Below are positions 8,849-17,045 of a stretch of 57,328 bases of DNA, one piece after another. Each line of letters begins with the position of its first letter. Positions within the stretch are counted from its first letter, which is position 1. Made by a program: the position numbers and the translations under genes. Under the pieces are notes generated by a model that saw only the letters and a program-made list of their open reading frames with translations, made no database searches and was not told the origin of the DNA. The DNA is from Aquimarina algiphila (lineage in GTDB: Bacteria; Bacteroidota; Bacteroidia; Flavobacteriales; Flavobacteriaceae): contig NZ_VLNR01000045.1 in NCBI RefSeq assembly GCF_007489275.1, positions 1 through 57,328 of the forward strand. The letters run 5' to 3'.

Positions 8849-9763
8849 ATGAAAAATTGTGTGCTCTATATGTTTCTTTTTTTAGTTTTTATATCTTCTT
8901 GTGATGATAATGATGATGTATCTAATCCTGTAAATATTTCTGTGCCGGGGATATCTAATATAGTTAGTGAAACTGGTTTTGAGGTTACTGAAGCTGATAT
9001 TATACAAGCTTTAGAAGCAGTAGGACCAATAAATATAGTTGCCCAGGTAGATCATAGAGCAAATGCATTATCAGTGAATAAGGAGTTGGATAGTACAAAA
9101 GTCATTATTTTTGGAAATCCTGCCCTTGGAACACCTTTAATGCAGAAAAACCAGTTAGCAGGACTAGATTTGCCTCAAAAACTATTTGTGTTTCGAGATG
9201 CGTCAAATAGTGTAAGAGTAGCTTTTAATAATACAGATTATCTCCAAAAGAGATATGATCTACAAGATGTAAAATCATTGAACACCATAGCAGAAGCATT
9301 AAAGAATTTTGCAACATTAAATAGCAGTGGAGAATTAGAGATAAACAATGCTGAATCTATAGATAAGGAAGAAGGGATTCTTACAAAGATTAGTAATCAA
9401 AATTTTGAAGACACATATAATAGTTTGATAGCAGCAATACAAAACAATAGTAACCTAAGATTAGTTGCCGAGGTTAATCATCAAGCTAATGCAGAATCTG
9501 TAAATTTGGAATTAAACCCAACTCGGTTGGTAGTTTTTGGTAACCCTAATTTAGGGACACCATTGATGCAAAATGTACAGACAATAGGGATAGATTTACC
9601 TCAGAAAATACTAGTTTGGCAAGATAATGATGGTAAAGTAAACATATCGTATAATACTCCTGTTTTTCTACAAGAACGTCATGGGATAAAAGGTAATGAA
9701 GATTTATTAACCACTATTTCTAATGCATTGGATGCATTAACAAATACAGCAGCTGGAGTATAG
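8849..9763 (+). CDS. Lipoprotein with two tandem DUF302 domains
   Basis: A 304-residue protein with a lipoprotein signal ending FISSC (Cys18), followed by an acidic DDNDD run that in Bacteroidota often marks surface-exposed lipoproteins. Two homologous halves of about 95 residues (about 61-155 and 204-300) share VDHRANALSV / VNHQANAESV, VIIFGNPALGTPLMQ / LVVFGNPNLGTPLMQ and LDLPQK / IDLPQK. These are hallmarks of DUF302, a small family of alpha-beta folds of unknown function, usually present as a single copy. The duplication suggests a fixed intramolecular dimer. It ends directly next to the convergent ACBP gene, the two stop codons abutting. Confidence 0.85.
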   Translation: MKNCVLYMFLFLVFISSCDDNDDVSNPVNISVPGISNIVSETGFEVTEADIIQALEAVGPINIVAQVDHRANALSVNKELDSTKVIIFGNPALGTPLMQKNQLAGLDLPQKLFVFRDASNSVRVAFNNTDYLQKRYDLQDVKSLNTIAEALKNFATLNSSGELEINNAESIDKEEGILTKISNQNFEDTYNSLIAAIQNNSNLRLVAEVNHQANAESVNLELNPTRLVVFGNPNLGTPLMQNVQTIGIDLPQKILVWQDNDGKVNISYNTPVFLQERHGIKGNEDLLTTISNALDALTNTAAGV

Positions 9764-10042
9764 TTATTCCGAATCTGTAATGTATTTATTAACTAATTCG
9801 ATATATTTTAATTTAGCTTCGTCTGGTGTAAGGCTTTTTACTTGAAAAAGTGCATTTAGTTTAAAAGCGTTTCTCAATTCGCTATCTCCAGAGGGGTTGT
9901 AGAATCCGGAGCCTTCAGCATGTATTGCTTGTTTGTAATAAGCATAAAAATGAAGCATAACATCTGGAGGCAATTGTATTTTGGTGTTGCTGGCGCGCTC
10001 AAACGCACGCTTGAAATTAATATTTAATTCCTCTTCGGTCAT
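9764..10042 (-). CDS. Acyl-CoA-binding protein
   Basis: A 92-residue four-helix ACBP-family protein that binds long-chain acyl-CoA thioesters in the cytoplasm. The family pattern is clear: LNINFKRAFERAS at the N terminus, PPDVMLHFYAYYKQA in helix 2 with the conserved tyrosines, a loop in place of the eukaryotic GD(V/C)N segment, and YIELVNKYI at the C terminus. ACBPs are mainly eukaryotic but recur in Bacteroidota. It starts 2 bp after the phosphatidylserine decarboxylase-type gene ends, as the last gene of the cdsA-psd cluster. That placement fits a role in phospholipid acyl supply. Confidence 0.88.
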   Translation of the reverse strand: MTEEELNINFKRAFERASNTKIQLPPDVMLHFYAYYKQAIHAEGSGFYNPSGDSELRNAFKLNALFQVKSLTPDEAKLKYIELVNKYITDSE

Positions 10043-10044
10043 GA

Positions 10045-10692
10045 CTATACATTAGCAATAATGCTCTCTCCTCCTTTAACTTTTTGATCTAGAGTTACAT
10101 TTATTTCTGTTCCTATCGGTAAAAAGACATCAACTCTAGATCCAAATTTAATAAATCCACTATCAGATCCCTGAACTACTTTTTCTCCTTCTTTTGCATA
10201 GTTTACTATCCTTTTGGCTAGTGCACCTGCAATTTGTCTATATAGTACTTCTATACCACTATTTTTTACTACAACCGTTGTTCTTTCATTTTCTTCAGAG
10301 GCTTTAGGGTGCCATGCTACAAGATACTTTCCAGGGTGGTACTTGCTTAAAACAACATCTCCATTAATTGGGTGTCTAGTTACATGCACATTTATAGGAG
10401 ACATAAAGATTGAAACCTGAAGTCTGTTGTCGTTAAAATGTTCTTTTTCAAATACTTCTTCAATTACAACTACTTTTCCGTCAACGGGAGCAACAACGGT
10501 ATGGTCATCAACTTTTGTTTTTCTTTTAGGGTTTCTGAAAAATTGTAATATTAAAATCAGAAATATTAAAGTAATCGAAAATATGGCAATTTGCCATTCG
10601 TCGTTTTGAATAGCGACGTAAGATGCGACATTAATACCAAGAAAAAGCACTAGTGTAACTGAAATTATTTTATATCCTTCTTTATGAAACAT
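10045..10692 (-). CDS. psd: Phosphatidylserine decarboxylase family protein
   Basis: The enzyme turns phosphatidylserine into phosphatidylethanolamine at the inner membrane. I start it at ATG 10692 (MFHKEGYKII, 215 residues) rather than 10743, because the upstream reading lies inside cdsA and lacks similarity to the family start. Two N-terminal membrane segments (about residues 8-50) precede the catalytic domain with VVAPVDGKVV, NVHVTRHPINGDV and the self-processing site FGSRVDVFLP, where the Ser after Gly becomes the pyruvoyl group. Length fits the short bacterial/archaeal-type Psd. It overlaps cdsA by 11 bp. Confidence 0.93.
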   Translation of the reverse strand: MFHKEGYKIISVTLVLFLGINVASYVAIQNDEWQIAIFSITLIFLILILQFFRNPKRKTKVDDHTVVAPVDGKVVVIEEVFEKEHFNDNRLQVSIFMSPINVHVTRHPINGDVVLSKYHPGKYLVAWHPKASEENERTTVVVKNSGIEVLYRQIAGALAKRIVNYAKEGEKVVQGSDSGFIKFGSRVDVFLPIGTEINVTLDQKVKGGESIIANV

Positions 10693-11485
10693 GATGTAAG
10701 ATTTGTAAAAATGCATATAAAAATGGGCTGGCAAATATAACACTATCTAATCGATCATATATGCCACCATGGCCAGGCATTATTGTACCACTATCTTTAA
10801 CACCTGCTTGTCGTTTAAACTTAGATTGAATAAGATCACCCAATGTGCCAAAAATACTCATAATAATGCTTATAATCAACCAAATGGTAATAGATAACGA
10901 ATGTGAGAGCACGGCAATTAAATAACCAGCTAATATTGAGAAGATAAAACCTCCAACAAATCCTTCAATTGTTTTTTTAGGAGATATGCGTTCTAACAAT
11001 TTATGTTTTCCAAAATTTTTCCCAACTAAATATGCAAAAGAATCATTCGTCCAGGTAATCAAAAAAGCACCGGCAATGATTATAGGTTGATATTGACCAG
11101 AGTAACTAGGGATAAGAGTTAGAAATATAATAGCTGTTATAAGATAAAAGATACTAGTTCGATATTTTCGTTTTTCGAACATTGGAATAATACGAATGGT
11201 AACTAAATCTTTCACCAAAAATAATTCTGTAATGATAGTTAAAACTAAAAAAGGAATAATAACATAAATCTGATCTTGAAATACCTGTAAGATTCCTAAA
11301 AAAGTAATGAATATGATATACAATCTTTTGTTTTTGAGATGAATTAGTTTTTGGAATTCATATATAGAAATGATTCCAAAAACAAAAAATACCCCAATAA
11401 AAGTATATCTATTGATGAATATTGATATTAGTAATATCGAGACATATAGTAATCCCGACAAAGACCTAGTGAGCAGTTCCTTCAT
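10682..11485 (-). CDS. cdsA: Phosphatidate cytidylyltransferase
   Basis: A 267-residue polytopic membrane enzyme with about eight hydrophobic segments. It makes CDP-diacylglycerol from phosphatidate and CTP, the branch-point precursor of the bacterial phospholipids. The family signature is clear at the C terminus: SKFKRQAGVKDSGTIMPGHG, then GIYDRLD, containing the conserved K-D and HGG...DR-D acidic residues. A middle loop has TWTNDSFAYLVGKNFGKHKL and ERISPKKTIEGFVGG. It begins one base after the LUD-domain gene ends and overlaps psd, so lipid synthesis genes are tightly coupled here. Confidence 0.96.
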   Translation of the reverse strand: MKELLTRSLSGLLYVSILLISIFINRYTFIGVFFVFGIISIYEFQKLIHLKNKRLYIIFITFLGILQVFQDQIYVIIPFLVLTIITELFLVKDLVTIRIIPMFEKRKYRTSIFYLITAIIFLTLIPSYSGQYQPIIIAGAFLITWTNDSFAYLVGKNFGKHKLLERISPKKTIEGFVGGFIFSILAGYLIAVLSHSLSITIWLIISIIMSIFGTLGDLIQSKFKRQAGVKDSGTIMPGHGGIYDRLDSVIFASPFLYAFLQILHHVS

Positions 11486-11486
11486 A

Positions 11487-12101
11487 TTATAAATCTTCCA
11501 GCAGGAGCAAATATAAATTTTTTGAACTACTTCCGTAGCTTAAGAAATCCTTTTCTTTTTGAGGTTCAAAATCCTTTATCGTAGTAATGTTGGAAGGGAT
11601 TGAATTTTTGTTTTTACTCTTTATGCCTTTTAGTCCTTCCCCGATACTTTTAACTAGTTGACTAGTAGCTGCTAAAATCACAAAATGATCTGGCAGTTCG
11701 GTAAGCTTTTTCTCTTTTAGTTGGTTTGATGAGATGAGTATGGCTCCACTATCTGCAATCAAATATTCACAAGTGGCAAAAAAGAAAGAAGATGTAGAAG
11801 CGTTTTTTACAAAATTAAGATTAAAACCAGAGAATTTATGTTCTAGTCCCATGTCAAATGAACATACATCTTTTTCGTACCAATCATTTTCCAATAAAAT
11901 CTTATCAAAAGAGTCTAAAACTTCATTGTTATTATCACAATAAATAAACTTACCACCATTTCTTTTAAAATTGATCATGAAACTTTCGTCAATCGGTAAA
12001 TCAATTTCCGGCATGTATTTACTGCGATCGTCTATGTGACGTTCTTTACTCTTTTGGTCTGATTTAGATTTTGATGAAAAAATTCTTCTAAATAGACTCA
12101 T
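11487..12101 (-). CDS. LUD (LutC/YkgG-like) domain protein
   Basis: A 204-residue cytoplasmic protein starting at ATG 12101. After a basic N terminus, a single alpha/beta domain resembles the LUD family named for LutB/LutC lactate-utilization proteins: FIYCDNNNEVLDSFDKIL, then CEYLIADSGAILISSNQ and LPDHFVILAATSQLV. No iron-sulfur motif is present and the lutAB partners are absent. In many flavobacteria this gene sits between ftsH and cdsA as here, which suggests a housekeeping role that is not defined. It follows the ftsH terminator, so it may have its own promoter in 12102-12150. Confidence 0.8.
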   Translation of the reverse strand: MSLFRRIFSSKSKSDQKSKERHIDDRSKYMPEIDLPIDESFMINFKRNGGKFIYCDNNNEVLDSFDKILLENDWYEKDVCSFDMGLEHKFSGFNLNFVKNASTSSFFFATCEYLIADSGAILISSNQLKEKKLTELPDHFVILAATSQLVKSIGEGLKGIKSKNKNSIPSNITTIKDFEPQKEKDFLSYGSSSKNLYLLLLEDL

Positions 12102-12150
12102 TTTTTGAATTAGGATTGGGAAATTACGGTTTTACATTACATTCAAAGAT

Positions 12151-12192
12151 AAAAAAAATCTTAACCTAATATTCCGTTAGGTTAAGATTTTT
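12151..12192 (-). terminator. Intrinsic terminator after ftsH
   Basis: AATCTTAACCTAA pairs with TTAGGTTAAGATT across a seven-base loop. The A-run at 12151-12158 reads as a U-tract on the minus strand, and there is also a T-run on the plus side. Confidence 0.85.
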
Positions 12193-12218
12193 CAATTTAC
12201 AAGTAAAAAATATTATAT

Positions 12219-14171
12219 TTAAGAAGGTTCTATGATGATTTCCTCCTCTTTTTTACCAAAAGGTCGTTCTCCAAAGATTTTTTCTAAGTTATCTTTGAAA
12301 ATAACTTCTTTTTCAAGAAGTACTTCTGCTAGTTCTGTAAGTTTATCTTTATGTTTTTCTAATAAGTCAATTGCTCTTTGATATTGAACTTCGATAATAT
12401 TCGAGATTTCTTTATCAATTAGTTCACTGGTTTGTTCACTATACGGTTTTGTGAAATTGTATTCACTTTGCCCAGAAGAATCATAATATGTAAGATTTCC
12501 TACCTTATCATTTAGTCCGTAAACTGTAACCATAGCTCTTGCTTGCTTAGTGACTTTTTCAAGATCACTTAATGCACCTGTAGAGATTTCATCAAATATT
12601 ACTTTCTCGGCAGCACGACCACCTAAAGCGGCACACATTTCATCAAGCATTTGATTAGGCCTTACGATTAGACGCTCTTCTGGTAAATACCATGCGGCAC
12701 CAAGAGATTGACCTCTAGGAACAATAGTCACTTTTACTAATGGAGCAGCATGTTCTAACATCCAGCTTACGGTTGCGTGTCCTGCTTCATGAAAAGCTAT
12801 AGCTCGTTTTTCCTGAGGAGTAATGATTTTATTCTTTTTTTCTAGTCCGCCTACAATTCTATCAACGGCATCAAGGAAATCTTGTTTTCCAACCGCTTTA
12901 TTGCCTTTTCTGGCAGCTATTAGAGCAGCTTCATTACATACATTGGCAATATCAGCACCAGAGAAACCAGGAGTTTGCTTCGCCATGAATTCAGTATCTA
13001 ATTCATTTTCAACTTTTTTCAAAGGTTTTAAATGAACATCAAATATTTCTTTACGCTCACGGATGTCTGGAAGATCGACATATATCTGGCGGTCAAAACG
13101 ACCAGCACGAAGTAATGCTTTATCTAATACATCAGCTCGGTTAGTTGCAGCAATCACAATTACGTTAGTGTTTGTGCCAAAACCATCCATTTCTGTTAAT
13201 AATTGGTTTAGTGTGTTTTCTCTTTCATCATTAGATCCGGAGAAATTACTTTTTCCTCTGGCTCTACCTACAGCATCAATCTCATCAATAAAAATTATGG
13301 CTGGAGACTTTTCTTTTGCCTGCTTAAATAAATCTCGTACACGAGAAGCTCCGACACCTACAAACATTTCAACAAAATCTGATCCTGATAAAGAAAAGAA
13401 AGGTACTTTGGCTTCACCAGCAACGGCCTTAGCTAAAAGCGTTTTACCTGTTCCTGGAGGTCCTACCAATAATGCCCCCTTAGGAATTTTCCCACCTAAA
13501 GAAGTGTATTTTTCAGGATTTTTAAGGAAATCAACAATTTCTTGAACTTCTTCTTTTGCTCCTTCTAATCCAGCTACGTTTTCAAAAGAAACCTTAACTT
13601 CTGTATTTTGATCAAAAAGCTTTGCTTTGGACTTTCCAATATTAAAAATTTGTCCGCCGGCACCTCCTCCAGAACCACCGCTCATTCTTCTCATGATAAA
13701 TATCCAAACTCCAATAATTAACGCAAAAGGTAATAAGGTAATGAAGATTTCTCCCCATACATTACTTTCTGTATCATAATTAACTTGTGTAGATAAATTA
13801 TTTTCCTTCTTTATCGTAGCAATTTTATTTTCAAAATTCTGTAAATCACCAAATTCAAATTGATAATCTGGATCGTTAGGACTAGCAGGTAAAATAGATT
13901 TGTTCTGATTTTTTATGTGCTTATCTAATGATTTAGCTTCTCCGGTAAGAAATACCTGAGCTTTACGGCGATTTATAATCACCACTTTTTCTACTTCTCC
14001 ATTACTCAAAAAATCTTGAAACTCTGATGGGGATGTGCTAGGAGCTGATCCTAATCCACTCCCTCCCATAAAATTCAATACTAAAAATCCAACAATGATT
14101 ATAGCATAAATCCAATATGCGCTAAATTTTGGTTTTTTATTAAGTTCGGGTTTTTTATTGTCTTTGGCCAT
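12219..14171 (-). CDS. ftsH: ATP-dependent zinc metalloprotease FtsH
   Basis: A 650-residue membrane-anchored AAA+ protease that degrades misfolded membrane proteins and regulators. A short cytosolic start is followed by a membrane helix (about 19-36), a periplasmic FtsH-extracellular domain (about 45-135) and a second helix (about 142-160). The AAA domain has Walker A GPPGTGKT (237-244), Walker B IIFIDEIDA (292-300) and the SRH with RAGRFDRQIY, where Ala replaces the usual Pro of RPGRFD. The zinc site HEAGH is at 461-465. The acidic tail is normal. It lies 13 bp downstream of rsfS in the same direction. Confidence 0.98.
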   Translation of the reverse strand: MAKDNKKPELNKKPKFSAYWIYAIIIVGFLVLNFMGGSGLGSAPSTSPSEFQDFLSNGEVEKVVIINRRKAQVFLTGEAKSLDKHIKNQNKSILPASPNDPDYQFEFGDLQNFENKIATIKKENNLSTQVNYDTESNVWGEIFITLLPFALIIGVWIFIMRRMSGGSGGGAGGQIFNIGKSKAKLFDQNTEVKVSFENVAGLEGAKEEVQEIVDFLKNPEKYTSLGGKIPKGALLVGPPGTGKTLLAKAVAGEAKVPFFSLSGSDFVEMFVGVGASRVRDLFKQAKEKSPAIIFIDEIDAVGRARGKSNFSGSNDERENTLNQLLTEMDGFGTNTNVIVIAATNRADVLDKALLRAGRFDRQIYVDLPDIRERKEIFDVHLKPLKKVENELDTEFMAKQTPGFSGADIANVCNEAALIAARKGNKAVGKQDFLDAVDRIVGGLEKKNKIITPQEKRAIAFHEAGHATVSWMLEHAAPLVKVTIVPRGQSLGAAWYLPEERLIVRPNQMLDEMCAALGGRAAEKVIFDEISTGALSDLEKVTKQARAMVTVYGLNDKVGNLTYYDSSGQSEYNFTKPYSEQTSELIDKEISNIIEVQYQRAIDLLEKHKDKLTELAEVLLEKEVIFKDNLEKIFGERPFGKKEEEIIIEPS

Positions 14172-14184
14172 TTACGGTTTTCTT

Positions 14185-14556
14185 TTAATAATTTGTTTGG
14201 ATAATTGTAGTTTTTGCATCTCCCCAGAGTCCTTCTATATCATAGAATTCTCTTATATGTTTCTGGAAAACATGAACCACTACATTTACATAATCAATTA
14301 ATACCCATTCTGCATTTTCACTGCCTTCTACATGCCAAGGCTTATCTTTAAGTTCTTTGCTAACTGTTTTTTGGATGGAATTAACAATCGCGTTTACCTG
14401 AGTATTGGAGGTTCCATTGCAGATGACAAAGTAATTACAGACTGTATTTTCGATATCTCTAAGATCTAAAATATTAATATCATTACCTTTTACTTCTTCA
14501 ATACCTTTTAATATTTGAGCAATTAATTGATCGTTACCGATTTCTTTTTTAGTCAT
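14185..14556 (-). CDS. rsfS: Ribosomal silencing factor RsfS
   Basis: A 123-residue protein of the RsfS/Iojap/DUF143 family, which binds ribosomal protein uL14 and blocks joining of the subunits when nutrients are low. Family features include DIRDIE-like DLRDIENTVCNYFVICNG, TSNTQVNAIVNSIQKTV, PWHVEGSENAEWVLIDY and the C-terminal VVVHVFQKHIREFYDIEGLW. ATG 14556 is the first gene of the rsfS-ftsH unit. A TAACTTTA box (14575-14582, minus strand) is a plausible -7 element. The divergent birA gene starts 90 bp away. Confidence 0.95.
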   Translation of the reverse strand: MTKKEIGNDQLIAQILKGIEEVKGNDINILDLRDIENTVCNYFVICNGTSNTQVNAIVNSIQKTVSKELKDKPWHVEGSENAEWVLIDYVNVVVHVFQKHIREFYDIEGLWGDAKTTIIQTNY

Positions 14557-14646
14557 GCATTTTTTTAATTTGTGTAAAGTTATTACTTTTTATGATTTTA
14601 ATGTCTGTATTAGTTAGACATTTGCAAAACTTTTACACCTTATTGT

Positions 14647-15378
14647 ATGCATATAATCAAAGTTGATGCCATTGATTCCACAAATATTTTTCTTAGAGAT
14701 CTTAATCGTGAAAAACAATTAACCGACTCTGTTTGTGTTATTGCCAGAAAACAACTTACTGGTAAAGGTCAAATGGGTACAACTTGGCAAAGCAACCCGG
14801 GAGAAAACCTCACATGTAGTGTGTTTATGCAGGTTAAAGGAATAGAGTTAATGGATCAGTTTCATATTTCTATTGCTGTGTCCTTGGCAGTTTATGATAC
14901 ATTAAAAGAGTTTATGATCCCAAAATTATCTATAAAATGGCCTAACGACATTCTGTCAGATAAACAAAAAATATGTGGTATTTTGATAGAAAATGTAGTC
15001 AAGAATGGCAGTCTAACGGGAGTAATTATTGGTGTTGGAATTAATATTAATCAAATTAAATTTGATAATCTACCTCTGGCAACGTCACTAAAAATGAGAA
15101 TGGGACAAAGTTATGATGTGGAGGAAGTTCTAAATTCATTGTTAACCAAAATAGAACTGAGATTCTCAATGTTATCTGTTTCTAATTTTGGAAAATTAAA
15201 AAAGGAGTATGAGGGATTGTTGTTTAGAAAAAATAAACCCTCTACATTTTTGGATGTAAAGGGAGAATCTTTTGTTGGAATCATTCAGAGTATTACCAAA
15301 GAGGGTAAACTACAAGTTCTATTAGAAGATGAAGTCATCTCTGATTTTGACCTGAAAGAAATTAAACTATTGTATTAA
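14647..15378 (+). CDS. birA: Biotin--[acetyl-CoA-carboxylase] ligase
   Basis: A 243-residue BirA/LplA-fold ligase that activates biotin with ATP and transfers it to the lysine of the biotin carboxyl carrier protein. It shows DAIDSTNIFLRDL at the start, the biotinyl-AMP loop GKGQMG (39-44, a variant of GRGRxG), TWQSNPGENLTCSV, LSIKWPNDIL and KICGILIEN, then GVGININQ. The N-terminal DNA-binding domain of E. coli BirA is absent, so it should be an enzyme only and not a repressor. The stop codon abuts that of the convergent SRPBCC gene. Confidence 0.95.
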   Translation: MHIIKVDAIDSTNIFLRDLNREKQLTDSVCVIARKQLTGKGQMGTTWQSNPGENLTCSVFMQVKGIELMDQFHISIAVSLAVYDTLKEFMIPKLSIKWPNDILSDKQKICGILIENVVKNGSLTGVIIGVGININQIKFDNLPLATSLKMRMGQSYDVEEVLNSLLTKIELRFSMLSVSNFGKLKKEYEGLLFRKNKPSTFLDVKGESFVGIIQSITKEGKLQVLLEDEVISDFDLKEIKLLY

Positions 15379-15771
15379 TTATAGTTTTCCTATATTTTCG
15401 CTAAGGGTATTGATGAAATTTTGAATAGGGTTTTTGATCATCATCGACATCATTGCATTAAATTGCCCATCAAAAGTTAGCTTGGTTGTACTTTTTCCAT
15501 CTCCAGAATCAATAATATCTGCTGTTAAGGTGAAAGGAAGTTTATCACTTGCAGCTCCTAAAACAACTTTGCTAGGACTTGTATTTTCTTTTTGATCTAA
15601 GACTAACTCGGGCATTCCTTTTAATTGAAAAAGAAATCGAGAATCACTTATTTTTTCAAATTTTTGTTTGCTTTCTGGCATTAACTGTTCAAAATTCTCC
15701 ACTTTGGTCAAAAATTCGAATACATCTTCTGCAGATTTATTTACAGTTACCGTAGGGCTTTCTAAGTTCAT
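15379..15771 (-). CDS. SRPBCC (START-like) family protein
   Basis: A 130-residue single-domain protein of the polyketide-cyclase/START-like fold. It begins with beta strand SPTVTVNKSAEDVFEFL and NFEQLMPESKQKFE, the usual first strand and helix, and ends with the long C-terminal helix NPIQNFINTLSENIGKL. Such proteins bind small hydrophobic ligands in a deep pocket; no catalytic residue identifies a reaction here. It lies 12 bp downstream of pyrE on the same strand, so the two are likely cotranscribed, as in related flavobacteria. Its link to pyrimidine metabolism is not evident. Confidence 0.85.
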   Translation of the reverse strand: MNLESPTVTVNKSAEDVFEFLTKVENFEQLMPESKQKFEKISDSRFLFQLKGMPELVLDQKENTSPSKVVLGAASDKLPFTLTADIIDSGDGKSTTKLTFDGQFNAMMSMMIKNPIQNFINTLSENIGKL

Positions 15772-15783
15772 AGCATTAAATTA

Positions 15784-16425
15784 TTATATGTTCCATTCTG
15801 AAGGATTAGTTCTCCAGCTTTGTAATGTTTGTTGTTGTTGTTTTGTTATGTAATTGGTGTCCAACGCTTGTTCTAGCAGGTTGTCATAATTGCTTAGTGT
15901 GTGTAAGGATAATGCGGCTTCTTTAAAGTTTTCTACGGCAATATCAAAACCGTAATTGAAAATAGCAACCATTCCTTTTACATTAGCATTAACTTCTTTA
16001 AGTGCTTTTACTGCATTTAAACTACTTTTTCCTGTACTAATTAAATCTTCAACAACTACAACATTTTTATTGGTAGGGATAATACCTTCGATTTGATTTT
16101 TTCTTCCATGCTTTTTTGCTTCCGGGCGTACATAGATAAAAGGAAGATCAAGTTGTTGTGCTACTAACATTCCGATACCAATAGCTCCCGTTGCCACTCC
16201 GGCAATTACATCAGGTTTGCCATATTCTTGCTCAATGAATCGAGCGAGGTTTTCTCTTAGGTAATTACGAATTTCAGGATATGAAAGCGTAACTCTATTG
16301 TCACAATAGATCGGAGATTTCCATCCAGAAGCCCAGGTAAAAGGGTCTTGCGGATTTAATTTAATTGCATTAATTTGCAGTAGTAATTCAGCAGTTTTTT
16401 TTGCTGTATCTTTATCAAAAATCAT
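15784..16425 (-). CDS. pyrE: Orotate phosphoribosyltransferase
   Basis: A 213-residue enzyme from ATG 16425 (MIFDKDTAKKTAELL) that converts orotate and PRPP to orotidine 5-phosphate in UMP synthesis. The longer reading from 16461 would run into the divergent NUDIX gene and is not supported. The PRPP-binding motif is VVVVEDLISTGKSSL, preceded by FIYVRPEAKKHGRKNQIEG, the flexible catalytic loop with its lysines. GVATGAIGIGMLVAQ is also visible. The start lies only 8 bp from that of the divergent NUDIX gene, and a perfect -7 box TACATTTG (16431-16438, minus strand) sits immediately before it. Confidence 0.96.
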   Translation of the reverse strand: MIFDKDTAKKTAELLLQINAIKLNPQDPFTWASGWKSPIYCDNRVTLSYPEIRNYLRENLARFIEQEYGKPDVIAGVATGAIGIGMLVAQQLDLPFIYVRPEAKKHGRKNQIEGIIPTNKNVVVVEDLISTGKSSLNAVKALKEVNANVKGMVAIFNYGFDIAVENFKEAALSLHTLSNYDNLLEQALDTNYITKQQQQTLQSWRTNPSEWNI

Positions 16426-16438
16426 AGTTGCAAATGTA
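16407..16438. promoter_or_regulatory. Overlapping divergent promoters of pyrE and the NUDIX gene
   Basis: On the minus strand TACATTTG (16431-16438) matches TAnnTTTG and ends 5 bp before the pyrE ATG, implying a nearly leaderless message. On the plus strand TATCTTTA (16407-16414), with TTC 17 bp upstream, is a candidate for the NUDIX gene and lies inside pyrE. No good -33 is visible for pyrE. Confidence 0.35.
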
Positions 16439-17042
16439 TAAAGTTTTTGTGAATAATACACCTATTATTCTATCTACAAAAAAGTCTATAGAGGATTATA
16501 AAATGATCCCAATCAAAGAGGCTGACTTTCCAACAATTATAAGAGATATTTTAAAAAAAGAAACTACAAACGAAGGGGCAAAGTATCACCTGTATCATAA
16601 AAGAGAAGATAAACTTATAGAGCATTTATATACCAAATTACCCGTTGTTGTTGCGGGAGGGGGAAAGGTTTATAACACTGATAAGGAAATTTTGTTCATT
16701 CGTCGTAATGGAAAATGGGATTTGCCTAAAGGTAAGGCCGAAAAGAATGAAGATATGGAAACTGCTGCAATACGTGAGGTAGAAGAAGAAACAGGAGTGT
16801 CTGGATTAGAAATTACTAAATTTTTATATCGAAGCTATCACGTTTTTAAAAGAAGTGGAGAGTTTAGGTTGAAGGTTACGTATTGGTTTGAAATGAAAAC
16901 AGGATATGATGGGGAACTTATCCCACAAAAAGATGAAGGAATTACTAAAGTGAAATGGAAGGATAGAAAAAAAGCGAGAAAAGCTTTATTGGATTCCTAT
17001 GCGAACATCAAACAATTATTTTCTCATGATTATTTATCCTGA
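16434..17042 (+). CDS. NUDIX hydrolase
   Basis: A 202-residue protein starting at ATG 16434 (an upstream TTG at 16428 is less likely). The C-terminal two thirds is a NUDIX domain: the strand VVVAGGGKVYNTDKEILFI leads to the Nudix box beginning at GKAEKNEDMETAAIREVEEE and ending TGV, with all the conserved Gly, Arg and Glu residues for metal binding. It hydrolyses a nucleoside-diphosphate-linked substrate in the cytoplasm; which one is unknown. The N-terminal ~65 residues form an extra domain typical of the flavobacterial members next to pyrE. The gene ends 3 bp before the permease gene. Confidence 0.93.
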   Translation: MYKVFVNNTPIILSTKKSIEDYKMIPIKEADFPTIIRDILKKETTNEGAKYHLYHKREDKLIEHLYTKLPVVVAGGGKVYNTDKEILFIRRNGKWDLPKGKAEKNEDMETAAIREVEEETGVSGLEITKFLYRSYHVFKRSGEFRLKVTYWFEMKTGYDGELIPQKDEGITKVKWKDRKKARKALLDSYANIKQLFSHDYLS

Positions 17043-17045
17043 TTA

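Noticed and set aside
13063..13545. 160-residue open frame antisense to ftsH
   Set aside because: It mirrors the conserved AAA region of ftsH on the opposite strand, is Ser/Thr-rich with no domain, and has no ribosome site or promoter of its own.
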